DNA of 64,000 bases from Clostridiales bacterium (GTDB taxonomy: Bacteria > Bacillota > Clostridia > Saccharofermentanales > Saccharofermentanaceae). The DNA lies in assembly GCA_017480325.1 (NCBI GenBank), contig JAFVAY010000006.1, positions 1-64,000 of the forward strand, given 5' to 3'. The position numbers and the translations under genes are program-made. Of the stretch, positions 49,501-59,315 are shown piece by piece; position 1 is the first letter of the stretch; every line of letters begins with the position of its first letter. The notes under the pieces were generated by a model. That model had not been told where the DNA came from. It saw only the letters and a list, made by a program, of their open reading frames with translations, and searched no databases.

Positions 49501-50313
49501 TCAATTAGGGATTATACCATACTTCCTCACGGCTTTATCCTCCGGAATCTCTCCCGAATAAAGACCAAGCTCCCTGAGAGGAACAAGAACGAAGGCACGC
49601 TCATACATTCTGGGATGAGGCACCGTAAGCTCCTCGGTGTCGTATTTTTTATCATCGATAAGTAGAATATCAAGATCAATGGTCCTGGGGCCGTTCTTGA
49701 TTGTTCGCACCCTGTGAAGCTCAAGCTCTATAGACTGAAGATAATGAAGAAGCTCCACGGGCTCAAGATAGGTCTTAAGCACGGCGCAGCCGTTAAGAAA
49801 ATCTGCCTGATTCTCAAAGCCCACAGGCTCCGTCTCATAAAGTGATGATAACTTTGTGATCTCAATCCCGGGATTTTGTCCGATCATATCAAGAGCCTGA
49901 CGTATAGTCGCCTCCCGGTCTCCCATATTGCTCCCAAAGCTTATTACCGCTTCTCTTCTTGCTACTGTGATCTCAGTCTCCATGCACTCGAACTCCCCGT
50001 CTACGGGAGCATCGGGCTTTCTCACGAGCACACGGACCGAATCGATCAACCCGGAGAAAGCGATCACCTTCCTTCCTATCTCATAAGCCATATGCTCTAT
50101 AAGATCAAACCTCGCAGAGGTTACGATATCCTCTGTAAGCTTATAGACCGCAGCATAATTAATGGTATCCTCGAGCTTATCACTTACGGCTCCGGGAATA
50201 TCATGACACAGCATGTCCACATCAATTATGAAATACTGCCCCTTCTCCTTTTCCTCGGGAAGACAACCGGTATAACCGTATATCTTCATTCCCTTAAGAC
50301 TTATACGATCCAT
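49501..50313 (-). CDS. folBK: bifunctional dihydroneopterin aldolase / HPPK
   Basis: 270 residues. The N-terminal ~115 are dihydroneopterin aldolase (SLKGMKIYGYTGCLPEEKEKGQYF; conserved glutamate and YAAVY segment). The C-terminal ~150 are 6-hydroxymethyl-7,8-dihydropterin pyrophosphokinase (SFGSNMGDREATI, ETEPVG, GPRTIDLDILL). It makes two successive steps of folate synthesis, feeding FolP. This fused form is common in Firmicutes. It lies 5 nt after folP. Confidence 0.95.
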   Translation of the reverse strand: MDRISLKGMKIYGYTGCLPEEKEKGQYFIIDVDMLCHDIPGAVSDKLEDTINYAAVYKLTEDIVTSARFDLIEHMAYEIGRKVIAFSGLIDSVRVLVRKPDAPVDGEFECMETEITVARREAVISFGSNMGDREATIRQALDMIGQNPGIEITKLSSLYETEPVGFENQADFLNGCAVLKTYLEPVELLHYLQSIELELHRVRTIKNGPRTIDLDILLIDDKKYDTEELTVPHPRMYERAFVLVPLRELGLYSGEIPEDKAVRKYGIIPN

Positions 50314-50318
50314 TATCC

Positions 50319-51092
50319 TTACCCCTTTATCGACTCGTAGGCTCTAATGGCTGCGTAGGTCTGCCTGACGTTATGCACCCGAACTGCAGAAGCTCCCAGC
50401 TCAATTCCTCTGAGAGCCAAAGCTACCGACGCTCCGTCTCTGCCGTCAGCCGGCACTTCACCCTTATAGTATAAGGCCGTGACCCTTTTACGTGAAACTC
50501 CCAGCAGAACCGGGCATCCCCATCTGTCCTTGATCCTCGGAATAGCGCGTATGAGCTCCTGATCCTGCTCCCGTGTCTTAGTGAAGCCCACTCCGGGATC
50601 AAGCATGATACGGTCCCTCGGGATACCGGCAGCCTTAGCAGCATCTACGGTTCTCATAAGCGATGTTTCCCATGGCTCATACTCATCAGCCATACCATCT
50701 CTCATAAGGACGGCTTTAACACCGGCATCAGCGATAACACTAGCCATATGCTCATCCCCCATAAGACCGGTAATATCATTGATGATATCGGCACCTGCTT
50801 CTATAGCAGCAGACGCAGTCCCTGCTCTGAAGGTATCTACCGATATCACACATTCCTTAAGCTCGGCTTTAAGCCTTTTTATTACCGGCACCACTCGCCT
50901 GATCTCTTCATCCTCGCTCACATCGGAGAAACCGGGCCTGGTGGACATACCTCCGATATCGATAACATCAGCTCCGTCATTGATCATTGTAAAAGCCTGC
51001 TCCACTGCCGCAGAAGCATCAAAGAACCTCCCGCCGTCCGAGAAGGAATCGGGAGTCACATTAAGGATTCCGAATATTACGGGTTTATTCAT
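50319..51092 (-). CDS. folP: dihydropteroate synthase
   Basis: 257 residues of the TIM-barrel enzyme that joins pterin pyrophosphate to p-aminobenzoate. Signature loops NVTPDSFSDGG (residue 10), DIGGMSTRPG (residue 45) and DPGVGFTKT (near 168) are intact. It is the target of sulfonamides in other bacteria. Its ATG overlaps the folE stop by 1 nt. Confidence 0.96.
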   Translation of the reverse strand: MNKPVIFGILNVTPDSFSDGGRFFDASAAVEQAFTMINDGADVIDIGGMSTRPGFSDVSEDEEIRRVVPVIKRLKAELKECVISVDTFRAGTASAAIEAGADIINDITGLMGDEHMASVIADAGVKAVLMRDGMADEYEPWETSLMRTVDAAKAAGIPRDRIMLDPGVGFTKTREQDQELIRAIPRIKDRWGCPVLLGVSRKRVTALYYKGEVPADGRDGASVALALRGIELGASAVRVHNVRQTYAAIRAYESIKG

Positions 51093-51712
51093 CAGGTATT
51101 CCTTGGACGGTTAATAAGAGCCAAAGCCTCGTTACGGGTGCGAAGGTCGGATCTGCAGCCTCCCCTCATTGCTGAGGTCACGGTCTTGGAGCCCGGCTTT
51201 CGTATGCCCCTCATAGTCATGCAAAGGTGCTCTGCTTCAATTACCACGCAGACGGCCTTAGCATCCACCGCCTTCTCGACGGTATCGGCGATCTCGCTTG
51301 TAAGTCTCTCCTGGATCTGGGGCTTACGGGATAGAGTGTCCACTATGCGCGCCACCTTGGAAAGCCCGAGGATCTTACCGTTCTTCGGGATATAGACCAC
51401 GTGGCACTTCCCGTGGAACGGAAGAAGATGGTGCTCGCACATGGAGTAGAAGGGGATGTCTCCTATGAGGATCATCTCGTCGTTTCCCTCTTCGGTAAAC
51501 ACCTTGATATCCTTGTCGATATCCCTGTGAAGACCGGAGAATATCTCAGCATACATCCTGGCAACTCTCTTGGGAGTCTCCTGCAGGCCCTCCCTTTCCG
51601 GATCCTCGCCTACAGCCTTAAGAATTGTTCTTACGGCATCCTCTATCGCGGGAAGATCCATATTCTCACGGCTCTCCTGAGGGATATTCATATCGTTCTT
51701 ATAATCATACAT
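51092..51712 (-). CDS. folE: GTP cyclohydrolase I
   Basis: 206 residues: zinc and catalytic residues in [19 protein letters not shown] and the C-terminal [20 protein letters not shown] plus CMTMRGI segments are complete. It starts folate synthesis by converting GTP to dihydroneopterin triphosphate. ATG 51712 is preferred; the AGAGG ribosome site lies inside the last codons of the upstream AraC gene, so translation is coupled to it. Confidence 0.94.
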   Translation of the reverse strand: MYDYKNDMNIPQESRENMDLPAIEDAVRTILKAVGEDPEREGLQETPKRVARMYAEIFSGLHRDIDKDIKVFTEEGNDEMILIGDIPFYSMCEHHLLPFHGKCHVVYIPKNGKILGLSKVARIVDTLSRKPQIQERLTSEIADTVEKAVDAKAVCVVIEAEHLCMTMRGIRKPGSKTVTSAMRGGCRSDLRTRNEALALINRPRNT

Positions 51713-51716
51713 AGGC

Positions 51717-52637
51717 TTATCCTCTTCCGATCTTTGATTTCCTGTACTCAAGAGGTGTCATGCCCATAAGCTTCTTAAAGGCTACATTGAACCTCTGAGG
51801 ACTGGAGAAGCCCGCCTGAGAGGCTATACCCGAGACCTTGATCTCGTCGTTCTCCAGAAGCTCACAAGCCTTGTCTATCCTCTTCTTCATAAGATAATTC
51901 ATGGGGCTTACACCAATCTCGTCTCTAAAGGCTCTGGTGAAGTACCCCTGACTTAAGAACACATAAGACGCCGCCTCTGCGACAGTGATTCCCCTCTCAT
52001 AGTTCTCGTCGATATAATCTCTGGCGATCAGCACCAGTTCTCTGGCCTTGCCGTTACGGACCATAAGGCTGGCCTCCCATTCCTTCTTCAAGGCTCTGGA
52101 TAAAGTCAGCATCAGCTCTACCGTCAGGACCTCCATCATGAGCTCCTTGTTATAGGCGTTGTCCTTCTTCTCATCTACTATACGGTCAAGAAGACTGCTG
52201 ATGCTTTTCTTATAGGTTCCGGAAAGCACGATAAAGGACGGGTTACCGTAATCCTTAGGAACTCCCCCCTCCTCGCTTCCAGCAAACTCCAGGAAGCTCT
52301 CGAGCGAAGGCTGAGCCGTGCCGGGGTTATTAGGCTTAGAAAAGCCGAAGTACAGATCGATGGTATCCGCCATCTTGGATATTACACGTATCTTATGAGC
52401 TGTATGAGGCTTGATGATAAGCGTGGTGTTAGGCTCCAGCACGAGGCTTGTGTTCTCGAAGATAAACTCCACTCGCCCGCTTCTAAGATAAAAAAGCTCG
52501 TGAAAGGAATGAACGCTCATCTGCGCATTCGCTTCCTTCATCTCTCTTATCTGCTCCATACCCTCGAATACAACAGGCATGGAGCCGCTGTCGTTCTTCA
52601 TGCTTTCTTCTAATGCCGGAAGAAGCTTATCAAACAT
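51717..52637 (-). CDS. AraC-family regulator
   Basis: 306 residues: a cupin-like N-terminal sensor ([25 protein letters not shown] near residues 44-68) and a C-terminal double HTH ([20 protein letters not shown] and [20 protein letters not shown]). The family usually responds to a sugar or related ligand. It is encoded between the esterase-like gene (12-nt gap) and folE (4-nt gap), an unusual site for such a regulator. Its targets are unknown; the esterase-like gene is a natural candidate. Confidence 0.92.
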   Translation of the reverse strand: MFDKLLPALEESMKNDSGSMPVVFEGMEQIREMKEANAQMSVHSFHELFYLRSGRVEFIFENTSLVLEPNTTLIIKPHTAHKIRVISKMADTIDLYFGFSKPNNPGTAQPSLESFLEFAGSEEGGVPKDYGNPSFIVLSGTYKKSISSLLDRIVDEKKDNAYNKELMMEVLTVELMLTLSRALKKEWEASLMVRNGKARELVLIARDYIDENYERGITVAEAASYVFLSQGYFTRAFRDEIGVSPMNYLMKKRIDKACELLENDEIKVSGIASQAGFSSPQRFNVAFKKLMGMTPLEYRKSKIGRG

Positions 52638-52649
52638 ATCATCCGCTCC

Positions 52650-54911
52650 TTACAAGAATCTAATATTATCGATGTATATCTCGCCGTTCTTGGATGAATC
52701 GGCGATGGTGAACTTCAGGTGCTCAAGAACAATATCGGAATCTCCCGCCCATTCTATCTCAAGCTTCTGCCAATTAAGAGACTGCTTGATCTCGGCATTG
52801 CCGAAGCCCTCGACTCGAAGCTCCTTCTTGACCGTATCGGGGTTAAAAACATCGATACCGATCTTATGCTTTCCTCTTATGATGACAGGTCCCATAAGCG
52901 ACGCATAGTCAAGATTAGGCTCGAAGCCGTAAAGTGAATTCTCCGTCTCATATCTGATGTGAAGTGATGCATTACCCTCGGATTTATTCATATTATCCGC
53001 AGAGATCACACCGTTACCCTTGAAGGTCCTGAACACCTTAAGGACCTCGAAGTCGTCTCCCCATTCCTTCATACCGATAAGCTCCAGCTCATCGCAGCAG
53101 GCGAAGTACAGATCAGGCGCATAGAACGCAGGCAGTCTGTCGAAGCGGAAGGGCATTACCGGAAGATCGTTAAGGTTCTTAAAGGTCGCATCATGAGGGA
53201 ATGGCGAGAAGCCGTAGGTCACGCTTACAGGCTCATCAATATCATCTCTCCAGACCATTACTCTGACACCGTGAAGTATCCTCGCCTGCGCAGGATAGAA
53301 CACTCTGTTCTCTCCGCATATCGCGAAGCCCTTAAGTTCCGTCTGTCCCTCGGCAAGTCTTAAACCGTCAGCCAGATTACCGAACTCGAGTATAAGCTTG
53401 TTGCCCGCCTTCTCTACCCCGATACACTCGGGACAGGAGGTTGGCATCTTAGGTGTAACATGAAGACCCAAGGCTATAACTGCGAGTCTCACGCCCAGAG
53501 TGAAGGTCATGGTCTTATCGGGCAGAAGCAGATCGTGAAGACTTATGATCCCGCTGGGCATATTAAGCTTTCCGGTGAACTCTCTAATATTCTCGTTAAA
53601 CTCCAGAACCTTATAAGGAAACTCCTTATCCACACACTTAGGATGCATAGCAACCAGAAGGAATGAGGGCATGAGGCTGTCATCATAGACCTCTCTGGGC
53701 TCGAAGGTCTGAGACAAGGTCCCGAGAAGCCCCATAAGAAGCAGATCATATCGACCGAACAACTGCTCCTCCGCCTCTGGAGAAAAGCACATACCTCTTA
53801 CGGACAGGCCGGTAAGAGCCGCCAGCTTACAGCGGTAAAGTATTGAAGGTCGGAACTTCTTCTTTATGAACTTCGAGTCGTCGATCTTCTTACCGGTCTT
53901 ATCCTGCATGCTGGACATCATATCGAAGTCCAGTGTCTTAGTGGTAGACTGACTCTCGTCTGACGGAACTATCCTCTTCCTGAATGTGGAATCTGAGGAG
54001 GTTGGGAAATCAAGAGTTGCCGCTGCGGCTATATTCTCGGAAGCCGTCTTCTCTCCTAATATCTCTCCGTATTCCTTCTCCTTATTAAGATCTATATTCT
54101 TGTTCCTTCTGCCCTCGGATACGTCAGTCCGAAGCTTCTCTTCTCTTCTTATCTGACGGTCTCTGGTGATCAATCCGTTATATCTTTCTTCATCCGTAGT
54201 AAGGCCTAATTCTTCAATATAATCACCGAGTGCTGTCTGATTGCTTATAACCTCATCGGATATCCAATTAAGGATGGACGATTCCGGAGTCGACAGATCA
54301 ACGACTCCTATGGGGTAATTGACCTGATCTGCGATGGTATAAGCGAAGGCAAATGCCGAAGACGAAACATCAGCAAGCTTCTTGGTATCGGTGATCTTGA
54401 TCCATCCGGTATCCTTGAAGTGAGTCTTTACCGAATAGGACATATCCTCTTCGCCCTCCTCGAGACCTGTTCTGGAGGGGGTAAAGAATCTCAGGTGTGT
54501 CATTACATGCCTTTTGAAGGGCGTCTTAGGGGCATTGGCGTTACGCATGGGAACGCTTAGGAAATCATTACCAAGGAAGACCCACACATCGCCGCACCTT
54601 ATATCGTTAAAGCTTACTACATTCGAGAAGCACTTGAACACAAAGGTATAGGTATCGGTAGATGCCTTGTAAGCCGGGATATTGAAACGGAATCTGCCCT
54701 TATCCGAGGTCGTAGTCTCGAGACTTAGGATGACACCATATTCCTGGTCGAGCTTAGATACCTTACGCCCGTCGGTCGGGTCCTTGGATATCTCGAGAGT
54801 GATCGTAGCACTGGGAGCCGCTGTCCCCTCGATCACGAAGGGTACATTCTGCTGGAACACGGCTTTATTGCCGATCCAGCTCGGCAGGATTATAGGATTG
54901 ACCTCTATCAC
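52650..54911 (-). CDS. sialate-O-acetylesterase-like protein lacking the catalytic serine
   Basis: 753 residues without signal peptide. The layout follows the SASA/GDSL family: N-terminal beta domain with QQNVPFVIEGTAAPSATIT, then GDVWVFLGNDF (107-117) where family members have GDVW..GQSNM, a later NYPIGVVDLSTPESSILNW block, and a C-terminal KLILEFGNLADGLRLAEG...FYPAQARI...VSVTYGF block. The nucleophile of GQSNM reads Asp116 here, so esterase activity through that residue is impossible. A ~120-residue charged insert (about 225-345) is not typical of the family. A CBM-like beta-sandwich closes the protein (about 630-753). It overlaps the DeoR gene by 4 nt. Role unknown; a carbohydrate-binding or scaffold function is a guess. 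Confidence 0.75.
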   Translation of the reverse strand: MIEVNPIILPSWIGNKAVFQQNVPFVIEGTAAPSATITLEISKDPTDGRKVSKLDQEYGVILSLETTTSDKGRFRFNIPAYKASTDTYTFVFKCFSNVVSFNDIRCGDVWVFLGNDFLSVPMRNANAPKTPFKRHVMTHLRFFTPSRTGLEEGEEDMSYSVKTHFKDTGWIKITDTKKLADVSSSAFAFAYTIADQVNYPIGVVDLSTPESSILNWISDEVISNQTALGDYIEELGLTTDEERYNGLITRDRQIRREEKLRTDVSEGRRNKNIDLNKEKEYGEILGEKTASENIAAAATLDFPTSSDSTFRKRIVPSDESQSTTKTLDFDMMSSMQDKTGKKIDDSKFIKKKFRPSILYRCKLAALTGLSVRGMCFSPEAEEQLFGRYDLLLMGLLGTLSQTFEPREVYDDSLMPSFLLVAMHPKCVDKEFPYKVLEFNENIREFTGKLNMPSGIISLHDLLLPDKTMTFTLGVRLAVIALGLHVTPKMPTSCPECIGVEKAGNKLILEFGNLADGLRLAEGQTELKGFAICGENRVFYPAQARILHGVRVMVWRDDIDEPVSVTYGFSPFPHDATFKNLNDLPVMPFRFDRLPAFYAPDLYFACCDELELIGMKEWGDDFEVLKVFRTFKGNGVISADNMNKSEGNASLHIRYETENSLYGFEPNLDYASLMGPVIIRGKHKIGIDVFNPDTVKKELRVEGFGNAEIKQSLNWQKLEIEWAGDSDIVLEHLKFTIADSSKNGEIYIDNIRFL

Positions 54912-55693
54912 TTACGATCCTCCCCCGCGATCACAAGATTTATCTTCTTGGATCTGATATAAGCCGCAGTCTCATCTGATATCTGGTTATCCGTTATCAG
55001 ATAATTGATCTTATTAGGAGTGATGAAGACAGAGGCGGAATCGTCGCCGATCTTAGTGGAATCCACAAGTGCGACGATGTTCTTACTCCTTTCGACGCAG
55101 ATGCGCTTAAGCTCAAGCTCGAAGAAGTTGTTGCCCGACAGTCCTGCATCGGCAGAGAAGCCGTTACCCGATACGAAGTAATATTCGGCAGAGAGTCTGC
55201 TTATCATCTCACGGCTCATGACGCCCTCGATAGTTCCTGAATGAGGCCTCAGCATGCCGCCTATGAGGATTATGGACTTGAAGTTGTTATATCTTTGAAG
55301 CTCGATGGCGGTATTGATGCCGTTAGTAATTACCGTTACATCAAGAGTGTTCTCAAGATACGGGATCATGTGAAAAGCAGTGGAGCTCGCGTCCATGAAT
55401 ATGGTATCGCCATTCTTTACCAGAAGTGCCGCCTGTCTTCCGATCTGCTTCTTAAGATCGATGTTGGTGACCGAGCGGACCATGTAGTTCTCGCTGACTT
55501 CGTCCCGGTGACGCTCGGGAAGCTTAACTCCGCCATGATACCTTATAATAGCCCCTTCCCTGGCGAGGTCTCTCAGATCAGTTCTTATGGTAGCACCCGT
55601 AACTCCGAGTCTTTCCGACAGATCGTTAGTGTTGATGGAACCCTCGCTCTCGAGGATATCCAGGATTTGTTTACGTCTTTCCAAATTAATCAT
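54908..55693 (-). CDS. DeoR-family transcriptional regulator
   Basis: 261 residues: N-terminal DeoR HTH (INTNDLSERLGVTGATIRTDLRDL near residues 18-41) and a C-terminal sugar-phosphate-sensing domain (GDTIFMDASSTAFHM, TVITNGINTA, FVSGNGFSADAGLSG). It probably responds to a phosphorylated sugar. Its ATG lies 6 nt after the -10 of a strong promoter, with no Shine-Dalgarno site, so the operon mRNA is probably leaderless. First gene of the DeoR - esterase-like - AraC - folate - replication run. Confidence 0.92.
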   Translation of the reverse strand: MINLERRKQILDILESEGSINTNDLSERLGVTGATIRTDLRDLAREGAIIRYHGGVKLPERHRDEVSENYMVRSVTNIDLKKQIGRQAALLVKNGDTIFMDASSTAFHMIPYLENTLDVTVITNGINTAIELQRYNNFKSIILIGGMLRPHSGTIEGVMSREMISRLSAEYYFVSGNGFSADAGLSGNNFFELELKRICVERSKNIVALVDSTKIGDDSASVFITPNKINYLITDNQISDETAAYIRSKKINLVIAGEDRK

Positions 55694-55699
55694 GCGAGT

Positions 55700-55728
55700 A
55701 TATTATCAAGGCGCATTTTCAAAGTCAA
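55700..55728 (-). promoter_or_regulatory. deoR promoter predicting a leaderless mRNA
   Basis: On the minus strand TTGACT (55728-55723), 17-nt spacer, TAATAT (55705-55700), then ACTCGC and the ATG at 55693. Both promoter elements and the spacing are near consensus, which makes the leaderless prediction strongest here. Confidence 0.78.
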
Positions 55729-55738
55729 TCATTTACTT

Positions 55739-57322
55739 TTATTTGCTTTCATTTGGTGTTATCTTCCTTATTAATCTGATGCTTACAAGAAGCAGCACGA
55801 CCATAACAGGAAGAGCGACAAGAGCAACCGTATTACCCACGTTAAAGGCAAGAACGCCGGCTACGATATAGGTCAAGGCCGCTACGATCGCAGTAGTAAT
55901 AGCATAAGGAAGCTGAGAAGAAACGTGATTGATATGCACGCAGCCCGCTCCCGCAGAGGACATGATAGTCGTATCGGATATGGGAGAGCAATGGTCGCCG
56001 CATACAGCGCCTGCAAGGCAGGCGGATATGGACAATGGCAGCATATCGGGGTTACCTGAGAATGCACCTACAACGATGGGGATCAATATGGAGAATGTCC
56101 CCCATGAAGTACCCGTAGAGAAGGACAGGAACACTGATACCAGGAAAATGATGAAAGGCATCATCATCTGAAAACCGCCTGCAGATTTCTCGATTACGTC
56201 ATGGATAAAGACATCGGCACCAAGAAGGCCCGTAATGGACGACAGCGTCCAGGCGAGCACAAGAATAACCATAGGACCCGTCATTGTCCTGAAGCCTGCA
56301 GGAAGGCAAGCCATGAAGTTCTTGAACGAGACCACTCTCCTTATGAGGTAGTAGACGAACGTGACTACAATAGTCACAATAGAGCTCATTACGAAGGCGT
56401 AGGCTGAGTTACAGTCAGAGAAAGCATCGATAAATCCTACGCCTTCAGTTATTCCTCCTGCATAAAGCATGAAGAATACAGATGTCGCTATAAGAACGAT
56501 AACCGGAATCACCAGATCCATTACCTTACCGTTATCCGGAATCGGCGCAGGAAGGGAATTCTCGGCAGATAACGATATGGTCTGACCGGCTTCTCCTACA
56601 CCCGCCTTAAGGCTGTCGTTTCTTTGGGCCGAAGCCTCGAATTTACGCATGGGTCCGAAGTCAACTCTCATAAGTATTATCATGAGCATAAACATAAGAG
56701 TTCCCAAGGCATAGAAATTAAATGGTATCGTTCTTAAGAACATCGTAAAACCGTTGATGCCGCTGTCCTCGGGGACCGAATAGGTAACTGCCGCAGCCCA
56801 CGAGGATATCGGAGCAATAATACATATGGGAGCCGCCGTAGAATCAATGATGTATGCCAGCTTCTCTCTTGATATCCTATGTCTGTCGGTAACCGGTCTC
56901 ATTACAGAGCCTACAGTCATGCAGTTAAAGCCGTCATCGATAAATATAAGCACACCCAGAGCCATCGCAGCAAGCTGAGCCAGAGCCTTGTTCTTAATAT
57001 GCGCCTCGGCCCATTTACCGAAGGCCTTGGCGGCTCCGGATTGGTTAATAACTGCCGTTATCCAGGCAAGCAGTACTACAAAAATGAGAATAGCTGCATG
57101 AGAGTTCTCCGACAGCGCAGAAATGATGCCTGCATCAGAGTCGTTACCCACAACCGTGTTATATGCAAGCTCTATCGCACCGTTACTGTAGAGCAGTGCG
57201 CCCGTAACAATACCTACGAAAAGAGATGAATACACTTCTTTGGTTATAAGAGCCATGGTAATTGCTATTACAGGCGGCAGCAGCGACAGGAATGTCGCGT
57301 ATACATCAGGTGTATAATCCAT
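55739..57322 (-). CDS. NhaC-family Na+/H+ antiporter
   Basis: 527 residues with about twelve membrane segments. Typical NhaC elements are FLSLLPPVIAITMALITKEVY at the N terminus, IDDGFNCMTVGSVMRPVTD near residue 130, FSTGTSWGTFSILIPI and CGDHCSPISDTTIMSSAGAGC. The family exchanges sodium (or sometimes amino acids and malate/lactate) for protons. It follows the EAL-protein gene directly (TAAATG), so the two are cotranscribed. Confidence 0.9.
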   Translation of the reverse strand: MDYTPDVYATFLSLLPPVIAITMALITKEVYSSLFVGIVTGALLYSNGAIELAYNTVVGNDSDAGIISALSENSHAAILIFVVLLAWITAVINQSGAAKAFGKWAEAHIKNKALAQLAAMALGVLIFIDDGFNCMTVGSVMRPVTDRHRISREKLAYIIDSTAAPICIIAPISSWAAAVTYSVPEDSGINGFTMFLRTIPFNFYALGTLMFMLMIILMRVDFGPMRKFEASAQRNDSLKAGVGEAGQTISLSAENSLPAPIPDNGKVMDLVIPVIVLIATSVFFMLYAGGITEGVGFIDAFSDCNSAYAFVMSSIVTIVVTFVYYLIRRVVSFKNFMACLPAGFRTMTGPMVILVLAWTLSSITGLLGADVFIHDVIEKSAGGFQMMMPFIIFLVSVFLSFSTGTSWGTFSILIPIVVGAFSGNPDMLPLSISACLAGAVCGDHCSPISDTTIMSSAGAGCVHINHVSSQLPYAITTAIVAALTYIVAGVLAFNVGNTVALVALPVMVVLLLVSIRLIRKITPNESK

Positions 57323-59308
57323 TTATTCTACCTTTCTTACAGGATTGATCATTCGCTCTTCATAGTCTTTTCCGGGCATAGGCTTAGCGTAATAGTAGCC
57401 CTGTATCATGTCACAATCGTTATCGGCAAGAAAGTCAACCAATTCTCTATCTTCAACGCCCTCTGCAACGGTCTTCATATTAAGATTCTTAGCTAGCTGG
57501 ATCGTCTCACTTACGACTATTCTCCCTCTTCCTCCAGCTTCCTCTCCCCGGAAGAACTCCGCATCTATCTTAAGCGTATCAAGAGGCATATCCTTAAGGG
57601 AATTAAGAGAAGAATATCCCGAGCCGAAGTCATCCATGGATACTGAAAAGCCGTAATCCTTAAGCTTCGTTATCGTTGACACCAACGCTTTCTTATCGTC
57701 GAAGAACGCACTCTCGGTAAGCTCGATCTCGATAAGCTCACGAGGACACCCCTCCTTATCGACCATATCCCTTATCTGTTCGGCAAGATCACTCTCAATG
57801 AAGTGAGCTCTTGAGATATTGACGGACACAGGAACACACTTGAGACCCTGCTGAAGCCACCTCGCCTGATCAGCAGCCACGTGAGTTACCATGTAGTGAT
57901 CGATCTCTGTGATGAATCCGTTCTTCTCGAATATCGGGATAAATCTTCCGGGACTTACGAAGCCGAACTTCGGAGACTGCCATCTTATAAGGGCCTCGGC
58001 ACCCGATAGGGTATCGGTCTTGGGATCATACTTCGGCTGATAGTATACCTCGAATTCTTCTGCCTCCAGAGCCGCCTTCTGGTTCTCCCTGACCGCATCA
58101 TTCCATCTTCTGTCCTCGAGTATCTTATCGTCAAAGTAAACGATACCTGATTCGTCACTGTTCTCTATAGTTTCTCTGGCAGTACATGCGTTGTTGTATT
58201 CGTTCTCGATACTGACTTTCTTACGGTCTCTGTCTGTTCCGAGAAGACTGATTCCTGCCTGGAAATTGAAATCATGATCATCGGAGATACTCTCGAGCGA
58301 TTTGATCAGGATACTTATACGATCCTTAAGCTGTTCATCCGACTGGTATTTAAGAAGCAAAGCGAAGTTAGAGGTCGTACTTCTTACCACGATCTCCTTC
58401 TTATCAAGAGTTCCGCTGATGAGGTCATGTACCTTCTTGAGAAGCACCTCACCCGCTTGTATAGAATGACATACGCAGTAATTCCTGTAATCCAGGAAAA
58501 CAAGATGCACCACGGCATATTTCTTATCGGCATTCATCATGGATTTTATGGTTTTGTCACCCTGGAATATAAACCAATTCCAATTCTTGCCACGGGTGAT
58601 GGGATCCATAAAAAACAGCTTGAGATTTTTCTTCTGATTCGCACCGGTAACGATCACACTTACCAGGAAGGTTATAAACAGAAGAATAATAAAAGATACG
58701 GTAATGAGTGCAAAACCCGCCAGAAGTGTAAGATCTGCGAAGTCCAGAACAACGTGATATTTGACAAATATACTGGTATTAAGCTCCGGGACCTCGAACT
58801 CAATCCACAGAGGGAAAACATCTGATGAGAAGCTTCTGTATTCAAATCCTCTGATCTCACGGAAGCTTTCCATCAGCTTTCTCGAGAGCTTGACAGATCG
58901 AATCTGAAGAGTATGCTCATCAACTGTTGTAATGGGATCAAGAGTATCGTTGTAAAGCATTATGTCATCAACGAACTCCGTATCAATCTCATCAATTCCG
59001 CAGGTATCGGGTACGTTAGACGATATCAATTCACCGTCATCGGTCTTGATCACATACTCGAGCTTCGACCCCTCAAGCTTATTGATGACACTGCTGCTAT
59101 CCTTGCTATACTCAGACGATAAATACGACAGACGATTGTACTCTGAGGACACCTTCCCATCGATAAGATAAGCCGTCAACAGCTCTCCGAAGGCAGCTGT
59201 CGCCACAAGGGCAACCAGACTCAAGGTACAGAATACGAGCATGGTTATCCATGAATGATTCATTCTGACCTTAATCACGTTCTTAACTACACTGTTACTG
59301 TTTGCCAT
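57323..59308 (-). CDS. membrane EAL-domain protein with degenerate GGDEF
   Basis: 661 residues from ATG 59308; the open frame upstream runs through tRNA-Tyr and is not coding. Two membrane segments (about 20-42 and 185-215) flank a ~140-residue extracytoplasmic sensor. The GGDEF-like domain reads STTSNF and should be inactive as a cyclase. The EAL domain keeps EALIRW (about 438-443), ELTES, MDDFGSGYSSLNSL, LKIDAEF and AEGVED, consistent with a cyclic-di-GMP phosphodiesterase. The start has no Shine-Dalgarno site and lies 7 nt after a TATAAT, implying a leaderless mRNA. Cotranscribed with the NhaC antiporter. Confidence 0.88.
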   Translation of the reverse strand: MANSNSVVKNVIKVRMNHSWITMLVFCTLSLVALVATAAFGELLTAYLIDGKVSSEYNRLSYLSSEYSKDSSSVINKLEGSKLEYVIKTDDGELISSNVPDTCGIDEIDTEFVDDIMLYNDTLDPITTVDEHTLQIRSVKLSRKLMESFREIRGFEYRSFSSDVFPLWIEFEVPELNTSIFVKYHVVLDFADLTLLAGFALITVSFIILLFITFLVSVIVTGANQKKNLKLFFMDPITRGKNWNWFIFQGDKTIKSMMNADKKYAVVHLVFLDYRNYCVCHSIQAGEVLLKKVHDLISGTLDKKEIVVRSTTSNFALLLKYQSDEQLKDRISILIKSLESISDDHDFNFQAGISLLGTDRDRKKVSIENEYNNACTARETIENSDESGIVYFDDKILEDRRWNDAVRENQKAALEAEEFEVYYQPKYDPKTDTLSGAEALIRWQSPKFGFVSPGRFIPIFEKNGFITEIDHYMVTHVAADQARWLQQGLKCVPVSVNISRAHFIESDLAEQIRDMVDKEGCPRELIEIELTESAFFDDKKALVSTITKLKDYGFSVSMDDFGSGYSSLNSLKDMPLDTLKIDAEFFRGEEAGGRGRIVVSETIQLAKNLNMKTVAEGVEDRELVDFLADNDCDMIQGYYYAKPMPGKDYEERMINPVRKVE

Positions 59309-59315
59309 ATCAAAG

